From Tetmemena sp. SeJ-2015 (Eukaryota; Ciliophora; Spirotrichea; Sporadotrichida; Oxytrichidae): DNA of 64,000 nucleotides. The position numbers and the translations under genes were made by a program. The stretch is from contig JAJKFJ010020673.1 in NCBI GenBank assembly GCA_027382625.1, positions 156,637 through 220,636 of the forward strand. The letters run 5' to 3'. Positions within the stretch are counted from its first letter, which is position 1. Every line of letters begins with the position of its first letter. A model generated the notes under the pieces. The model was not told where the DNA came from. It worked only from the letters and a program-made list of their open reading frames with translations, and did no database searches. Below are positions 23,937 through 36,258 of this stretch, in pieces.

Positions 23937-24147
23937 ATAAAATCTTTCCATTTTACCTTTCCCAACCCTGATTTTCTGACCAGTGGTCAGGTGGTCAGAA
24001 ATAAATCTTTCAATCTTTCCTTTCACTTCTTACTATCTTACCGTTGGTCAGGTGGTCAGGAAATCAAATATTAACTGAATTTAATTAGGAATCAGAGCAA
24101 ATTGATCTTGATTTTACTTTTGACTATCTCCCTGATTCTTAGAATAT
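23937..24147 (-). repeat. Right terminal inverted repeat
   Basis: Reverse complement of 22127-22337 over all 211 bases as far as can be checked by eye. The hairpin lies at 23973-24001. Confidence 0.9.
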
Positions 24148-24159
24148 TAGAGTCCTTCT

Positions 24160-25007
24160 CTTCTACAAAAATTAAAACCTCTTTTGGGAGGCATAGAGAT
24201 TTACAAGAAAACCTTCGACACCAGGTTGATTACATCAGTTCACCATCTGTAAAAATACAACATCTTAACTGAGAACTAAAGAGTGACTCCTGAGATAGTT
24301 GGATATCAAATGAGGATACTTAAACTTAGACTGGATAATAAACATAGAGTTAAGTTTATTAAAATATCCTCAAATAGGACTTTGTTTATCAGAAAGCTTG
24401 AATTTATAAATCCTCATGATCCCAATCATAACCTTGAGGATATAATCAATCTGAGGAAAGCCAAATTAGTTATTCCAAAGTCTTCTCTTGATGCTATAAG
24501 CTAACTAAGAAAATCTAAAAATCCAGTCCTCAAAGTCCAGGACAAGTAGAATTTAAAACTATTTCTTATTCTTTCAAATTATTTTTAGTACTTCCCTGAC
24601 AAAGATAAATCACTGTTTTCACCATTCCATCAAGCAGACAGCTTTCAATCATCTTCTGGAAATACAGAAAATACATGGCAGTCATTTTCAGCTATGAAAG
24701 CATACTAACCTAAGAAAGAGAATACATTCATAAGAGAGGAAAAAGAAACCTATAAGCAGAAGTGTGGCCAAGATTAAAAAAATTATAAACTAAATTATTT
24801 CTTTTTACTCAAGTCCTCTATTTCAGTTTGTCTCTTGTTTATGAAGAGAAAGAATGCGATATTCTAGTTTAAAATGCAGGAGGCCACTTTAACTTTGTAA
24901 TGGTGAAAGAAGCCTTATAAGCTTTAATTAATGCTTCTAGATAGGATGTGATCAAAGCATAAAGAGAGTATGAGATTAGCATTAAAATTAATAACCCTAG
25001 AAAATGA
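24160..25007 (+). CDS. Unknown K/N-rich protein
   Basis: Immediately right of the Rep element, a plus-strand frame includes PEIVGYQMRILKLRLDNKHR, SNRTLFIRKLEFINPHDPNH and KKENTFIREEKETYKQK. It ends with EALQALINASRQDVIKAQRE and TGA 25005-25007. The true start is unclear: two phases are open upstream (one beginning LESFSSTKIKTSFG right at the inverted-repeat edge), so the transposon may have inserted into or next to the 5' end of this gene. Phase changes near 24790-24900 suggest an intron or IES. No family recognised. Confidence 0.45.
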
Positions 25008-25192
25008 AGAAGAAGTAATTAAGCTTCTATTAAATTTTAAGTTTATTGCTGAGTGAGAAAGTATAATTTTATGGTAAAAAAATTAAGTTTAAATAATTCG
25101 ATACATAGATAAGTTTTTGTGAGATATTCTGAGGAATCTTTCAAATCCTTCTAGAGTATTTGATCCTCTAATTTAGATATTCTCATAAGTCT

Positions 25193-26859
25193 GTCTTATT
25201 TAGGAATAGTGAATGCTAATTGTCACTTAGCTCTCTCGCTTTTTTACTTTTCTTCCACTCCTTGTATTCCTTGGCTATAAAGAAAACAGATGGAATGGCA
25301 CTGCAAGCTGAAGCAACTGTCATAAAATGTAAATAAAGTTATTGTCAGCATACAGAAGGTAGCTCTCCAGCCTGCTGCATCTTTTACAACTCCAATCAGG
25401 ATTTGACCGAGAATACTTCCAAAGCCTGCTATTCCATCAATTATGCCCGATACTGTAGCCATCGCTCTCTCATTGCTTTTCAAGTCTTACTCCTTCCCTA
25501 AGTCGCATTCAATAGCTGCTATCACAATATTGCTTATATATCTTTAACTAATTAAATGGTTGAGCCATTGATAAAAGCTCCAAGGAAAAACATGAATGCA
25601 CTGATTGCAGCTACTTCGTTGTTATTCCAGAGAGTCAGAGCTAGAGTGCAAACAGTAGCCATTAAAGTTCCGAATAGGAAGACTGGGGATCTATAAGGTA
25701 GCAAGTCAGTGCTCAACCCCATCAGGAGATTACCGACTATAGACCCTGTACTGAATAAGCTGAAAATATTTCCAGAGGTATGATAATCATAGCCCAGCCC
25801 AAACTGCAGGTAATTTGGAAGCCAGTAGTAGAACCCATATTGGGAAAACTTGATGAAGAAAAAGCAGATTGAGAAAAGCAAAACTCCTGGTATCATAATT
25901 GCTTGAATGAAATTCACAGATTTCTTTTCAACATGTGCATCTGGGTTTATCTCTTCAACCTTTTAAAATATGTGAGAGTTCTCCTAAATAACTATGCCCT
26001 TGGTCTCTGGATACTCAATCAAGAAAACAAGATTAATGATTCCCGTGACAATAACCATTCCTCCTGCAATCATGATTCCAGTACCCCAGTTGTCTTTATC
26101 AATTCATTATAAAATACTTTAATCAGAATTGAGAACTTGCTTATAAATTTGAGCTCCGAATATATCTCCCACATTGGCATTTGATGCCCACCCTCCTATC
26201 AACAAACCTCTTCCGTGTTTAGGAAACCAATTGCTAAGCACTGCCAGGTTAGTTGCCCAGCCGATCGATTAAAGAGTTCCATCTATGATTCTTAGCAAGA
26301 AGTAAAGCCATATCTGCTAATTGCCAACTCCGAAGTATTGTTGGCACCCTAGAAGTATTGCAGTGAGCCCTATCAATGAATATGTCACGAAGATAAACCA
26401 ATTCAATTTTTTTATTCTTTGGAAACTTATCTGCAAGATGTCCAGAGAAAATCCCGAAGAGAGCATAGCAGAACAAAAAGCTAGAATTCATCCAAGAAAT
26501 TAACTTAGCGTCAAAATTGTAAAGTTTTTCAACTTGAGGAGTCGCATTTGACCAAATGAAGAGCGAGTTCCATGTAGTACTGCATAGTTCAAGAAAGTTA
26601 GAGCGAATATGAAAATAAAAATAAAATGAAGATCTAGTAAAGAGTTCTCCTTAAAATCGGGTTCATTTATGATGACGTTGTCTAAAAAATGCTTTTGTCA
26701 GAGAGCTAAAATTTAAGTTACTTTTTTTGCATTTTCTTGAAATTTTGGCTTATCAAGAAGTTCTTTAGTATCACTTCCACCTTAAATAAGAAAATAAATC
26801 ATTGACTGAGTCTCATCAGTCTTCACTGATTTATTCAAAGCTCCTTTGTCTTCTTTCAT
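25193..26859 (-). CDS. SLC37-type sugar-phosphate/phosphate antiporter (MFS)
   Basis: Starts at ATG 26859 (MKEDKGALNKSVKTDETQSM). The first transmembrane segment is FIFIFALTFLNYAVLHGTRS, followed by FGIFSGHLADKFPKNKK (the MFS loop 2-3 signature), QSIGWATNLAVLSNWFPKHG, IMIPGVLLFSICFFFIKFSQ, FYYWLPNYLQFGLGYDYH and IDGIAGFGSILGQILIGVVK. The order and the WLPNYL and NWFPKHGRG signatures match SLC37 glucose-6-phosphate/glycerol-3-phosphate exchangers of ER or plasma membrane. A GT-AG intron of about 40 nt lies near 26690-26730; one phase slip occurs just after the KNKK loop (about 26400) and another near 25500. The C-terminus is KEYKEWKKSKKARELSDN plus a short tail to TGA at 25193. Confidence 0.8.
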
Positions 26860-27320
26860 TTTAGAACTCTAAGTTTGATGGTAAAGCTCACAGTAATTAT
26901 ATTTTCAATTAGCCATCTTAATCAAGTTTTTGTCTTTAAATGATATCATCGCAGCTATAAAAATTAAAATAGAAACCATAAACTAGTTTACTATTCATTT
27001 TCAAACATCTAAAGATAATATATGCTGGTGGATTATATTGATGATTTTTCCGTTTACGTGATCTTCACTAATGCCATTAATTTTAAACCTGTTCTATCTA
27101 GCTTACTCTTAATTGAGCTTTTATTGTTCAATTAGCTCTTAGTGATTTTTAGTAAAGCAGCTTTTATTGGAGCAAGCATGCTAGAATTTATTAAACTAGT
27201 GATTGAGATCCGATCGTGAAGGATTTTATGGGTTAACTTGAGTTGAAATGCAAAATGGTGGAAAATTTTGCATAGATGCTTAGCATGGAGTCACTCCTTG
27301 AGAAGTGACACCCAGCTTAA
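26860..27320. other. Spacer without a recognised gene
   Basis: Mixed A+T-rich DNA with short open frames only. No tRNA-like T-loop sequence or conserved protein motif was seen. Confidence 0.45.
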
Positions 27321-30300
27321 TCAAATTATTGAATAGAGTTTAAACTTAAGGTGTGAAAGATTGCTTGATGATCTTCTAAAGACACCTTCTCTTTCAAGAT
27401 CGTCTACGATTGTCTCTGTAGTATTTCCTGAAAAAGCTTTCTCCTTGTAGAATTTCAGTTTATGGTTACTCTGAATTAGAACTCTATCTAATGAGTTAGT
27501 GTGTGGATAGTAAGAGTGCCTCTTCTTGGCGCTCTAATAAGAACTATCAATAGGAGAGATAGGTCTCTTCAAAGATCGAATCCTTGTTTGAGAGGTAGTT
27601 GGAGTGAGTTCTTAATTATCCTATTACTGAATTGTCTTATACTTCAGTTCAACTGATTGGATAAACAAGAAAATAATATTAGCTAGATAAACGCCATTTG
27701 GCTATTCTTACTAATCTTTGAGTTCTGTCTCTGCACATTTTGGCTTATTTTTATCAAAGTTAAGATAGTTTGCTAATTTAGAGCTCTGCTTTCTGCCAAA
27801 TATCTCCCCTTCTTCATAGGTTATTCCTGTGATTTTGGGTGCGAAAGGCTAAGTTAACTTATTTTGCCATAAGCATCCTGAGCCAGGCTAGGCCATCTCC
27901 AATTGAGTTTCATAGTCCTTTCTTAATTTCACTAAAGTTTGCCTTGCAATATGCTTCTCTATGAATTAAGCTTGCTAATCCTTAATCATCTCACTTTTTC
28001 TAGGTTTAGACTTTCTTAATTTTTAGTTATCTTGCTTTTTATAGATGTGAATTCAGACAAAATCAGGTGAAATATTTAATTATAAACTTCGAGTTGTTAA
28101 ATAATATGGACAGAAAAATAAGTAGATTGCCTAAAGATCGCCAAAAGTCACGATTTCTTTTTAATTTATTTAAAATTAATTTATGATTAAACACTTTAAT
28201 AGAGCTTATAATTGATGAGATATGATGCTCATTAACCATGACTCTCATCTTCAATTGTACAATTCTGTAAATTTTAGACAAATTTTACTCAAAAATTAAA
28301 GTTCTCACAATTAATTGCAAGAATTAAATAAATTTTAGTAGTTAAACTATTGAATATCAACTCTTTTAATTTATTCACAGCGATACTTTAGCTTACTTGT
28401 TTAGAGGCTTTAGGGGGATCATTCATTTTATCTTAATGATTGTCTCTAAATCCTTGCAATCCACTATCAAGTAAGAAATTAGAGTCACTCTGATTCATCA
28501 ATGGATTGATTAGTTCAGCTAGCTCCTCATCAGGTATTTCTGGCCCAATTGAGGAATTATTATCTTCCAGTATTTAATTGCTGGCACTCAAATTATTATT
28601 GCTGTGTTTTATGCTTACTTTATTAGAATGGTAAGCATCGATTTTGATACCTTAAGATTACTAACCTGAAATTAGATTAGGCTTAAAGGAACACTCTTGT
28701 AATTAAAGGAGACTGGTTTCTTCTTATTTTTACTGGATCTTGTTCTTTCGCTTTTAGTCCCACTGTAATTACCTCTCATACATTGACACCCTCAGTCTTT
28801 TCCCTCCATCTTTTGAGCTATTCATCTTTAATTTAAGAATAAATAATCAAGCGAGTACCCATATGTGAAGATATACTATGATTTTGGATTTGCTTGTTGC
28901 TCATAGATGTCCCTGGGCGTGGGTGCTCAATTGTCTTGCCATTCTAGAATTAAATCTGTCTATTGATTTCCTTAAATAAGTTTATCTTCAGTTTACTGAG
29001 TTATTCTACATTCATTTAGGGCTAATTTTACAGTAGAATCATTTATTAACTTCTGTTTTAGAAATTTTAAGGCGTCTCTGATTCGTATAAGACTTCGTTT
29101 TAACTTATCTTGGAATCTTACAAGGGCTGGTTAACACTTATATTGTGGCAGTAAAAGAATTAAGGAGTTAAATTTAATTAAGTTGCTTCCAAGTTATAGA
29201 TTATTTAAATTCATGCTGTTTAACAAGCCTTCATTCGTATTGTTGAGAGCTGAGTAGGTGGGGAGAGTTATGTTTAGAGTTTAATTGCTGTTATTTTGTT
29301 TAAGTTGAGATATCATATGTGAATATTAAGTAGATGACTGATTGCCTAAAAATGGAGAAGTTTCATAATATAATAAATGAGATCATGAGTTAGCTGCAGC
29401 TGCTTCAAGCTTTTCTTTGACTGGAGAGTGCTGCTATTGTTGGTTGACTTGTGAGTGTGAGAGCGTGTGAGTGTGGTACCACTATGTGCACTATTTTGAG
29501 TGGCCAAATTAGGATAAAAGTTTTCTTGGTGAACCTGCCTTATGTAGTCTAAGTCTATGGCTAGTTTGCTTTGGCTTGGGAAGTTTTTGGAGTTGAAAAT
29601 CATGCCACCGTTGAGTGAAGAGTTATTTGCTTGACTGGTTTGGAATCTGGAGACATTGAGTTGTGAATCTTCTACAGTTTTGAGGTACTTGTGTAACTGA
29701 TTGACTGAGGAGTTTTCATGATCAGCCTAGGTTGAATTTTGAGTCTGGTGGTTGTAAAGTTTACTGCTTGAGTGAGTCTTGCCCAGATTATTCAGCAAGT
29801 TAGAGCTCGATGACTGGCTTGTGTTCAATTTAGTTTATATCATAAAAAAGAATGTAATATAAAGAAAATTATAAAATATGATACTCAAAGCAAATATTTT
29901 ACACGAATTGTGGATTTTTAAAGCTAACATTTATAAAATATAGTTTGGTCGTGGACCTTGAGAGAAAGATGGTTCTTCTGATTGTTGAGAGTGTTAAATC
30001 GAGAGGCAGCTTGTGAATTGAGTTTGTTCTCCTTTTCCAGAATATTATGTTAGGAGCTTGACTGGCTCATTTGGTGATTCTATTTGGCGTTGCTTAAAAA
30101 TAAAGATAGAATAATTTATAAGCTGTGGAAAGTGGAATATTTCATATTTAAATATAACTACCAAAATTTCACCCTTTATTATTGTTGCCAGTTGCTGAAT
30201 AAATTTTAAGTAATAAGTTTAAAAAAGAAAGATTATAAAGTAATTGAAAAGAAAAATAAAATGATCAACTCATGAACTCAGCTATCGAGCCTGTAGACTA

Positions 30301-31075
30301 AAGTTTCTAAAGTTTCAAAAGCCTTTTCTAAAACAATTTACATTTCAAAATATTTAAAGGAGAATTTATTATACTTTCTAAAAGAGGTAATTTTTAAACG
30401 GAGAATTAGAAGCAAAGGGAAGAATGGGCTCTTCTAAGGGGCAATCTTTGTCAGAGATATTAAGTTCTTACACTTATTTGTCCTCTTATTTTTCCTTCAT
30501 TACATAAAAAATGAATTTTAATTTTAGGCTATAAAATTCATTTGTTGAAGGGGACTTATCTAATTGGTATGCTTTGAAAGGTATGAAGAGAGATTTGAAG
30601 TTTCCCTTCTGAGTTGGAGTAATTGAGATTCTCTTTTATTAGTGACTCTTCTTTGCATAGTTGTGAGTTATTGTGGTAATGGAGACATCTTAGTATTTTG
30701 AGTTTCATTAGAGATAGAATCATTTGAATTAGGAGAATCTTGCTGTTGCTTTAAATTGAGTATGGGAGTGAGATCACTGATTATAAAATTGTTGCTCTTG
30801 CAAGTAGTATACTCTCATTAAATAAAATTGATAGTTCTATAACTTATAATTTGAGTTTATTTCTCCTGAGGAAGGACTAGTCTGAGACTTTGGACTTCCA
30901 TTGAAACTCTCTAAGTTGTTTTGAGAATTGAATCTCCTGCACTCTCTATCTCTCTTTGACTTAATCCTCGTCCACATCTTCTAGTTTAGGCTCCTCAAAG
31001 CATCTAGAAGCCTACTTTTCAAATTAAAATCTTGATACTAGGTGATTGCTGTTCTGCTATGGAGTTTATTATCAC
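27321..31075 (-). CDS. S/N/Q-rich low-complexity protein
   Basis: Minus-strand coding segments run in a consistent direction: RDRECRRFNSQNNLESFNGS (about 30930), TMQRRVTNKRESQLLQLRRE (about 30620), MSQSSSQHNILEKENKLNSQ (about 30050), NTSQSSSSNLLNNLGKTHSS (about 29820), KSEMIKDQQAQFIEKHIARQ (about 27980), GITYEEGEIFGRKQSSKLAN and PISPIDSSYQSAKKRHSYYP (about 27540), ending at TGA 27321. A+T-rich gaps between them are introns or IESs. The composition suggests a largely disordered protein with many S/T-P sites. The start codon is not certain; the gene may extend beyond the MITE into 31.9-35.5 kb, where the same kind of sequence continues on the same strand. Confidence 0.5.
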
Positions 31076-31234
31076 TAATTTAAAATAAAAAAAAAACATT
31101 AAAAACGTACAAAGTTCAATAACTTTTATTCTAAATCAAATTATAAATGATATTCAACCTAAATATAGAAGTATTTTTATATCAAAATTAGAGAAAATAA
31201 ATTTCAAAATACTTTTTAATTTTCAAAATAAATA

Positions 31235-31884
31235 ATTTTTTGGGGGGGCCTTTCCTCGTCATCCACTTTTTTTCATGAAAATATGAAAAAATCACTTGCT
31301 AGCCTAAAATCAGCTAAAAACAACAATTGCTTATTCCAAATTCAAATCCAAAGTGTCTAACCTGCTCATATTCTTCTATTCATAAAAAACATCTTAAAGT
31401 TTTGCATGTAGAAGAGACAAAAATTAATCTTTAGGACTACTTTATAGATATAAATTATAGGATGTCTTAATTTATCAAGTTTAAATAAAAATAATATTGA
31501 AATAAATAATAAATAGATCAAGATGCTAAGTTTTAAACTAACTAGGCTTTAATATGCGCTCTAAATTAATAGAATTCTAAAGCTCTTATCTATAAATTTA
31601 AAGATCTATGAATTAATTGTTACATTAGAAGCCATAAACATATTAAGGTATGTAATATTCTTAAATTACATTACAATCTTTTTACAATTCAATTTTTTAA
31701 CAAATAAAATTTCTAAATAAGTTCTCCCAAATTCTCTAAATTGGAGAATATGAACGGGTTAAACCTTTTGGATTTGAATTTGGACCAAAGAATTGTAATT
31801 TTTGGCTGATTTTAGCTGTATAGTTATTTTTCATTTTTTCACGAAAAAAGTGGATGACGAGGAAAGGCCCCCCCCCCATTTTTT
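31235..31884. mobile_element. MITE-like element with 7-bp target duplication
   Basis: The element proper is 31242-31877 (636 bp), flanked on both sides by ATTTTTT (31235-31241 and 31878-31884). Its ends are inverted repeats of about 140 bp starting with a run of 7-10 G and then CCTTTCCTCGTCATCCAC, diverging inward (for example ATTCAAATCCAAA shared on both arms). The centre has no plausible coding frame. This matches a non-autonomous DNA transposon; the mobilising transposase is not in the window. Confidence 0.8.
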
Positions 31885-34800
31885 GTAATAATTATCTGAA
31901 AAGGAATGAAGCTCTTGAAATTAAGGAATTTGATGTGAAATCTATTTCTAAGAAGCTTGAACAGCTGAGGTTGATGATATTTAAGTTGTTGAATTTCTTC
32001 GTAACTCAAGATTAAAATATATAAAACTATAATCTACTTTAATAATGCTTATTAGAAATAAATGATATCTTTTAAGAAATAAATTAGGTTTAATTTATGG
32101 TATAAAGATTAATTAAAAGCGAAATTATTTATAACAAAAGCAAATAAATTTGTTTAAAAGATAGTTTTATAGGTGCTGAGGTGTACTAGGAAAAATGTTA
32201 GCTTATTATTATATTTTTAGAAGATGCGATGTAGAGGAGGCAGCAGTTACATGCTTTCTCAAATCCCTATGTCTTTTCCTCAGCTTCAACAAATTCAAAC
32301 TATTACTTCATAAGAAATATAACTATTTAAGCAAATAGATTTTAAATTAAGTTCTAGATTAATAAATGTTAGGAAATGAAATTAACTATTGCTTCTAAAA
32401 GAGTATTTTGTTTTGATATAAATACTTGCTGCTTATTAAGATTGGAAAATTTAGTCATAGCATGGGTGCTTATCCTTTTAACTTTGTGCTCCTCTTTAAA
32501 AATAAGCAAATATAGTTTCTGGAGTATGAGCTTGACTTTTTGATTTTCTTGGGTTGCTTTTTTAATTTGTTTGAATATTACATAGGTGGTTATTTAATTC
32601 GCTGATTTGGACTTAGCTCATTCTGTAGGCTCTTGAGTCCTTATTGCAGGAGTTATGATGAGGCTTGTTATTAGATAACTAACTTATTCTCTTCTCTCCG
32701 CTGATTCCCAAATCTTATTCAAAATTATGATCTTATTAAATTAATTTTTTTTTCTTTTTAATTAAATTTTTACTTTTATTTATGTTTCATTGACCTGAGA
32801 GTTAATTTCTATAAATAAAATTTATTATCTATTATAAAAAATGGAGTATAACTTTAAAAAAAAATGTTGTCGAACTTTTTCTCCTAAAAAATATATAAGT
32901 ACATGTCATTTATTTTTAAATTAATATAAAAAAATATAATAATCTGCGTTATTGTAGTGTTAGTATAGTGGCAAACTAGTTTTAGACAGATGGCATCTTT
33001 ATTTTGTATCGTGCTTGATTTCCTCCTCTATCTTCCTTAGGGATAGGAAGTTTATGAACATATCTTTAAATTAAATCTCCCAGACTCATATCAGATTAAG
33101 ATTTCTCCACCAGTTTTAAGTTGGGAATCCTGTTTATGAAAATTTTGTGAGAGGAGTTGACTGGGCTCAGGCACTAAAACTGGTTCAGATCAAATGGTAG
33201 CTGGTTTGACTTATAGTAAGAAGGAGTCAGGAACATGCCTGAAGAGCTACCCAATCTATTCAAATTTTCTATGGACTACTTAGATTAAGGTATTGGCTCT
33301 ATCTACTGAGTGTGTTCTTTAATACTCATTTTAATAAAGTGAATATCAAGAAGATACTTTATTTACTTTTATATTCATGTTGATAGAGCGTCTTGGGTTT
33401 TAAAACTGAGAAGGTTTAGGGATTGCAAAGTTGGTTTACTCTAGCTTTAAGGCTTAGAAATTATCTATTTTCTCTTAATAAATTGGCTCCTCCTATTAAT
33501 TATTTCCCATTTCTAAATGTATCTTAATTTGAAACTAATTGTATTCAAATTAACATTTTGAATAGTTTAAAGTAAAAATTTTCATTTCTTTTGTTTATTT
33601 TGTTAATTTCTATCCTTTGATTCCTTTTGATATAATAGTGATAATTTTCATAATTAGTTTCTATATTATGTTTCAATTCCAAGAATAATACCCTATTATT
33701 AGATTTGGTTTTACTTATTAACTAGGTTCTCGATTACAATTTAATAAATAAGATGATGGGAGAATTTTTAAGACTATTGAGGGCCAAGTCAGAGGAGCTG
33801 CTCTCTATCAAAGAGCTATAATGATGCAGTCTCTATTAAAACAACTACCTTTTCTCTTCAATAAAAATATTTATAAAAGTTCAGAAGCTTATTGGAGTTG
33901 CTACTGCCCTTTACTCTAATCAAAAGTGTTATTAACTTGTGGTTTTTTGAATGGCTTGATTCTATTGGCTCTTTCCTGCGGACTAATGAGATTGCTACTT
34001 GAATTCTTCTCTTGGAATTTTCGGATAATAAACTCCAATCTCTCTTATCGATTTTAAGAATAATGTAAAGCTTATAATTTAAGATTTGCTATTTGCTTGA
34101 TATCTTATTAATCCTTGAAAGAGTGATTATTAGCAGGTTGCATTTTCAAACTAGACTTCCTCTGTATATTAAATTTATTTTATATTTAATGATATATTGA
34201 GGTCGGTTTGGTCATTTGGAAATAAATCTATATTCTTGTGAGATTTGAAAATCCTGGTTTGCTTTTAAGAAGGTGGGGCTGCTGCTTGGTTTTCGGTGTT
34301 ATCTGTTGCAGCTGCCTCTCTTAGTTTTTGTATTCTGACCTGCCTTAATTCGCTCTCTCTCCTCCGGACTAGTCTCTCCAGACTTGTCTGTACTAAGTTC
34401 ACATGCTGCACTAGCGACTCAGGATAAACAATTACTAATGTGCAAATAAGGATTTATTCGTTTCTACTAGGGGGTGAATTAATTTTGCATCTAGCGAGAG
34501 CCCTTGCTTCTTTACTTGTTTTAAATGGCTTTAGAGTGGGGACGATAATCGGGAGTGAACTAAATTATTTTAGTTTTTTTATTAATGTTTATAAAGGATT
34601 CACCTTCAGAATTAGATTATTTCTCGTTTTTTATTAGCTAGTCTGTTTTAGAGAACATTTGCTTCTCACTATCATTCAGGTGATTAGGTAAACTAAAACA
34701 AATGCACTATAATGATATAAAATACTCCATAGATTAAGCTACAGTTTAACTAGTCTGCTTGTCTGAAGTCTTCTGGTCTATTATCCTTTGTGTAGGTGCT

Positions 34801-35515
34801 TTGAAACCAGGCCTTGTGAGTGCTATCATTAGACTCCTTAGATGTGCTTTTATCAATAAACTTACTCTAAGGCTTTAACAGCAGTCTCAATTTATAATCT
34901 CAGTCATCTTATATAAAATAATAATTTAGTTCAATTTACTTATGAGGTTTTGAGAGTGGGTTTTTTCCTGGTGATTTGAGAATAAGCCCAGCTAGGCTGT
35001 TGGTTGATGGCTCCTCTGTTGAAATTAGGAGTTAGCTCGTTGTCTTTAAATTGTTCTTGGTTATCATTTGTAGGAGAAACAGAGCTGGCTTCACTTTGGT
35101 GAGTACTTGCAGATTTGAATAATTAAGGTACAAGTTCTACATCATCAAGATAAGAACAGTTTTATTAATTATTTGTACGATTGTGAGGTGGTATATGCAA
35201 AGTTGTATTTTCAGCTTGTTAAGATAGGTCGTCGCTTTTGGCTTTGAGGATGTCTAAGTTTTAGGAAGGAGAGAGCTTGTGTTGGAAAGAGGAAAGCAAA
35301 TCTTCATCTTCACTGTATTGCAATAGAGAGGGAATGTTCAAGTGATGTCTGATCAGCTGCTTCTTCTTATTCTTTGTGGGTTAGTGACTCACAGACGAGT
35401 ATAAAGACCGAGAGTAGTTTGTAGCAGCAGCGTATTTTAGTCCCTGCACTCCATTACCAGTTAAATCACATCTATTTTTGCTCAAAGTCCCATCTTACAC
35501 TCTTAAAAAAATTAT
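31885..35515 (-). CDS. S/N-rich, partly coiled-coil protein
   Basis: Minus-strand segments in one direction: NGVQGLKYAAATNYSRSLYS (about 35430), KKKQLIRHHLNIPSLLQYSE, HIPPHNRTNNQQNCSYLDDV, VSPTNDNQEQFKDNELTPNF (about 35060), YPESLVQHVNLVQTSLERLV (about 34420), NSKRRIQVAISLVRRKEPIE (about 33990), MGNNQQEEPIYQEKIDNFQA (about 33520), EHTQQIEPIPQSKQSIENLN and LPIPKEDRGGNQARYKIK (about 33030), with helical remnants to about 31900. They are separated by A+T-rich DNA typical of introns or IESs. No domain recognised; disordered regulatory or cytoskeletal protein is the best guess. It could be the upstream part of the gene at 27.3-31.1 kb. Confidence 0.45.
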
Positions 35516-36258
35516 GGATTAAAGGCTTAGGAACATTTTATAAAATTAATAGAGAAGAGAACTTAATAAGAGATTGAATTAAATTTGTTTTATTAGAGAA
35601 TATTAAATTAAAAATTAAGGTATTATCTTTTGTTTTTTGGCTAGGAATTAAATTGTAATTGAGATGAGTTTAATAAATGGGTAGTTGTCTTGAGAACTCA
35701 TCTATCTTTTACCTGTTTGGATGTTTAGGTATAAACTATATTGGGTGTTTAGCATACTTTAACTTTATTTGTTGTGGGTTGACTTGATTTGCTATTTTTC
35801 CCAACATCTAGCCCTTGAGATAAATATCATAAAATACCCCACATAATAATGCTATAGATGTTTGAGGCTGATGCGAGTGGAGGGAGTTAGTAGGACTCAT
35901 AAGTTTGAGTCCATGGAGTTGAATAGAATAGGTTTTCATGATTGCAAGTGATTGGGTGAATTATTTAATGTGGAGAATATCACTCTATCAAAACGCAACC
36001 ATAATAAGATCCCCAAGCCAATTTATTACCTTTTCCACTCCCTAAAAGGGCTCTAATTATTTTAACACCTACTTTTAGAACTTCAGATCACTACTCTCCT
36101 ACTTATCTATTATATCTTGAATGGTGGAGATGATGAAGATAGATTAAATTATATCCTTTTAAATTATCTAAAGGGGAGTTCTCTTGTGAGTGATACGGAG
36201 GCTTGTGACTCGAACTCAAGCGAATAAAGTTAAAATCGATGATGGCTCATAAGGGAGT
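35516..36258. other. A+T-rich spacer
   Basis: No long frame in a consistent phase and no RNA gene recognised between the low-complexity gene and V-ATPase subunit H. Confidence 0.45.

Larger units (their letters stand above)
22127..24147. mobile_element. Rep-encoding transposon with 211-bp terminal inverted repeats
   Basis: Two 211-bp inverted repeats (22127-22337 and 23937-24147) appear identical when read base by base and enclose a single Rep/helicase frame. The total length is 2,021 bp. The outer ends are TTCTAAGAATCAGGG-like, with TAT on both flanks as a possible short target duplication. Each repeat holds four CTGACCA heptamers and a 10-bp hairpin, resembling Rep-binding iterons and an origin. 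Near-perfect repeats argue for recent insertion or recent homogenisation. No transposase of the Tc1/TBE type is present, so mobilisation by the Rep protein is inferred. Confidence 0.85.
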
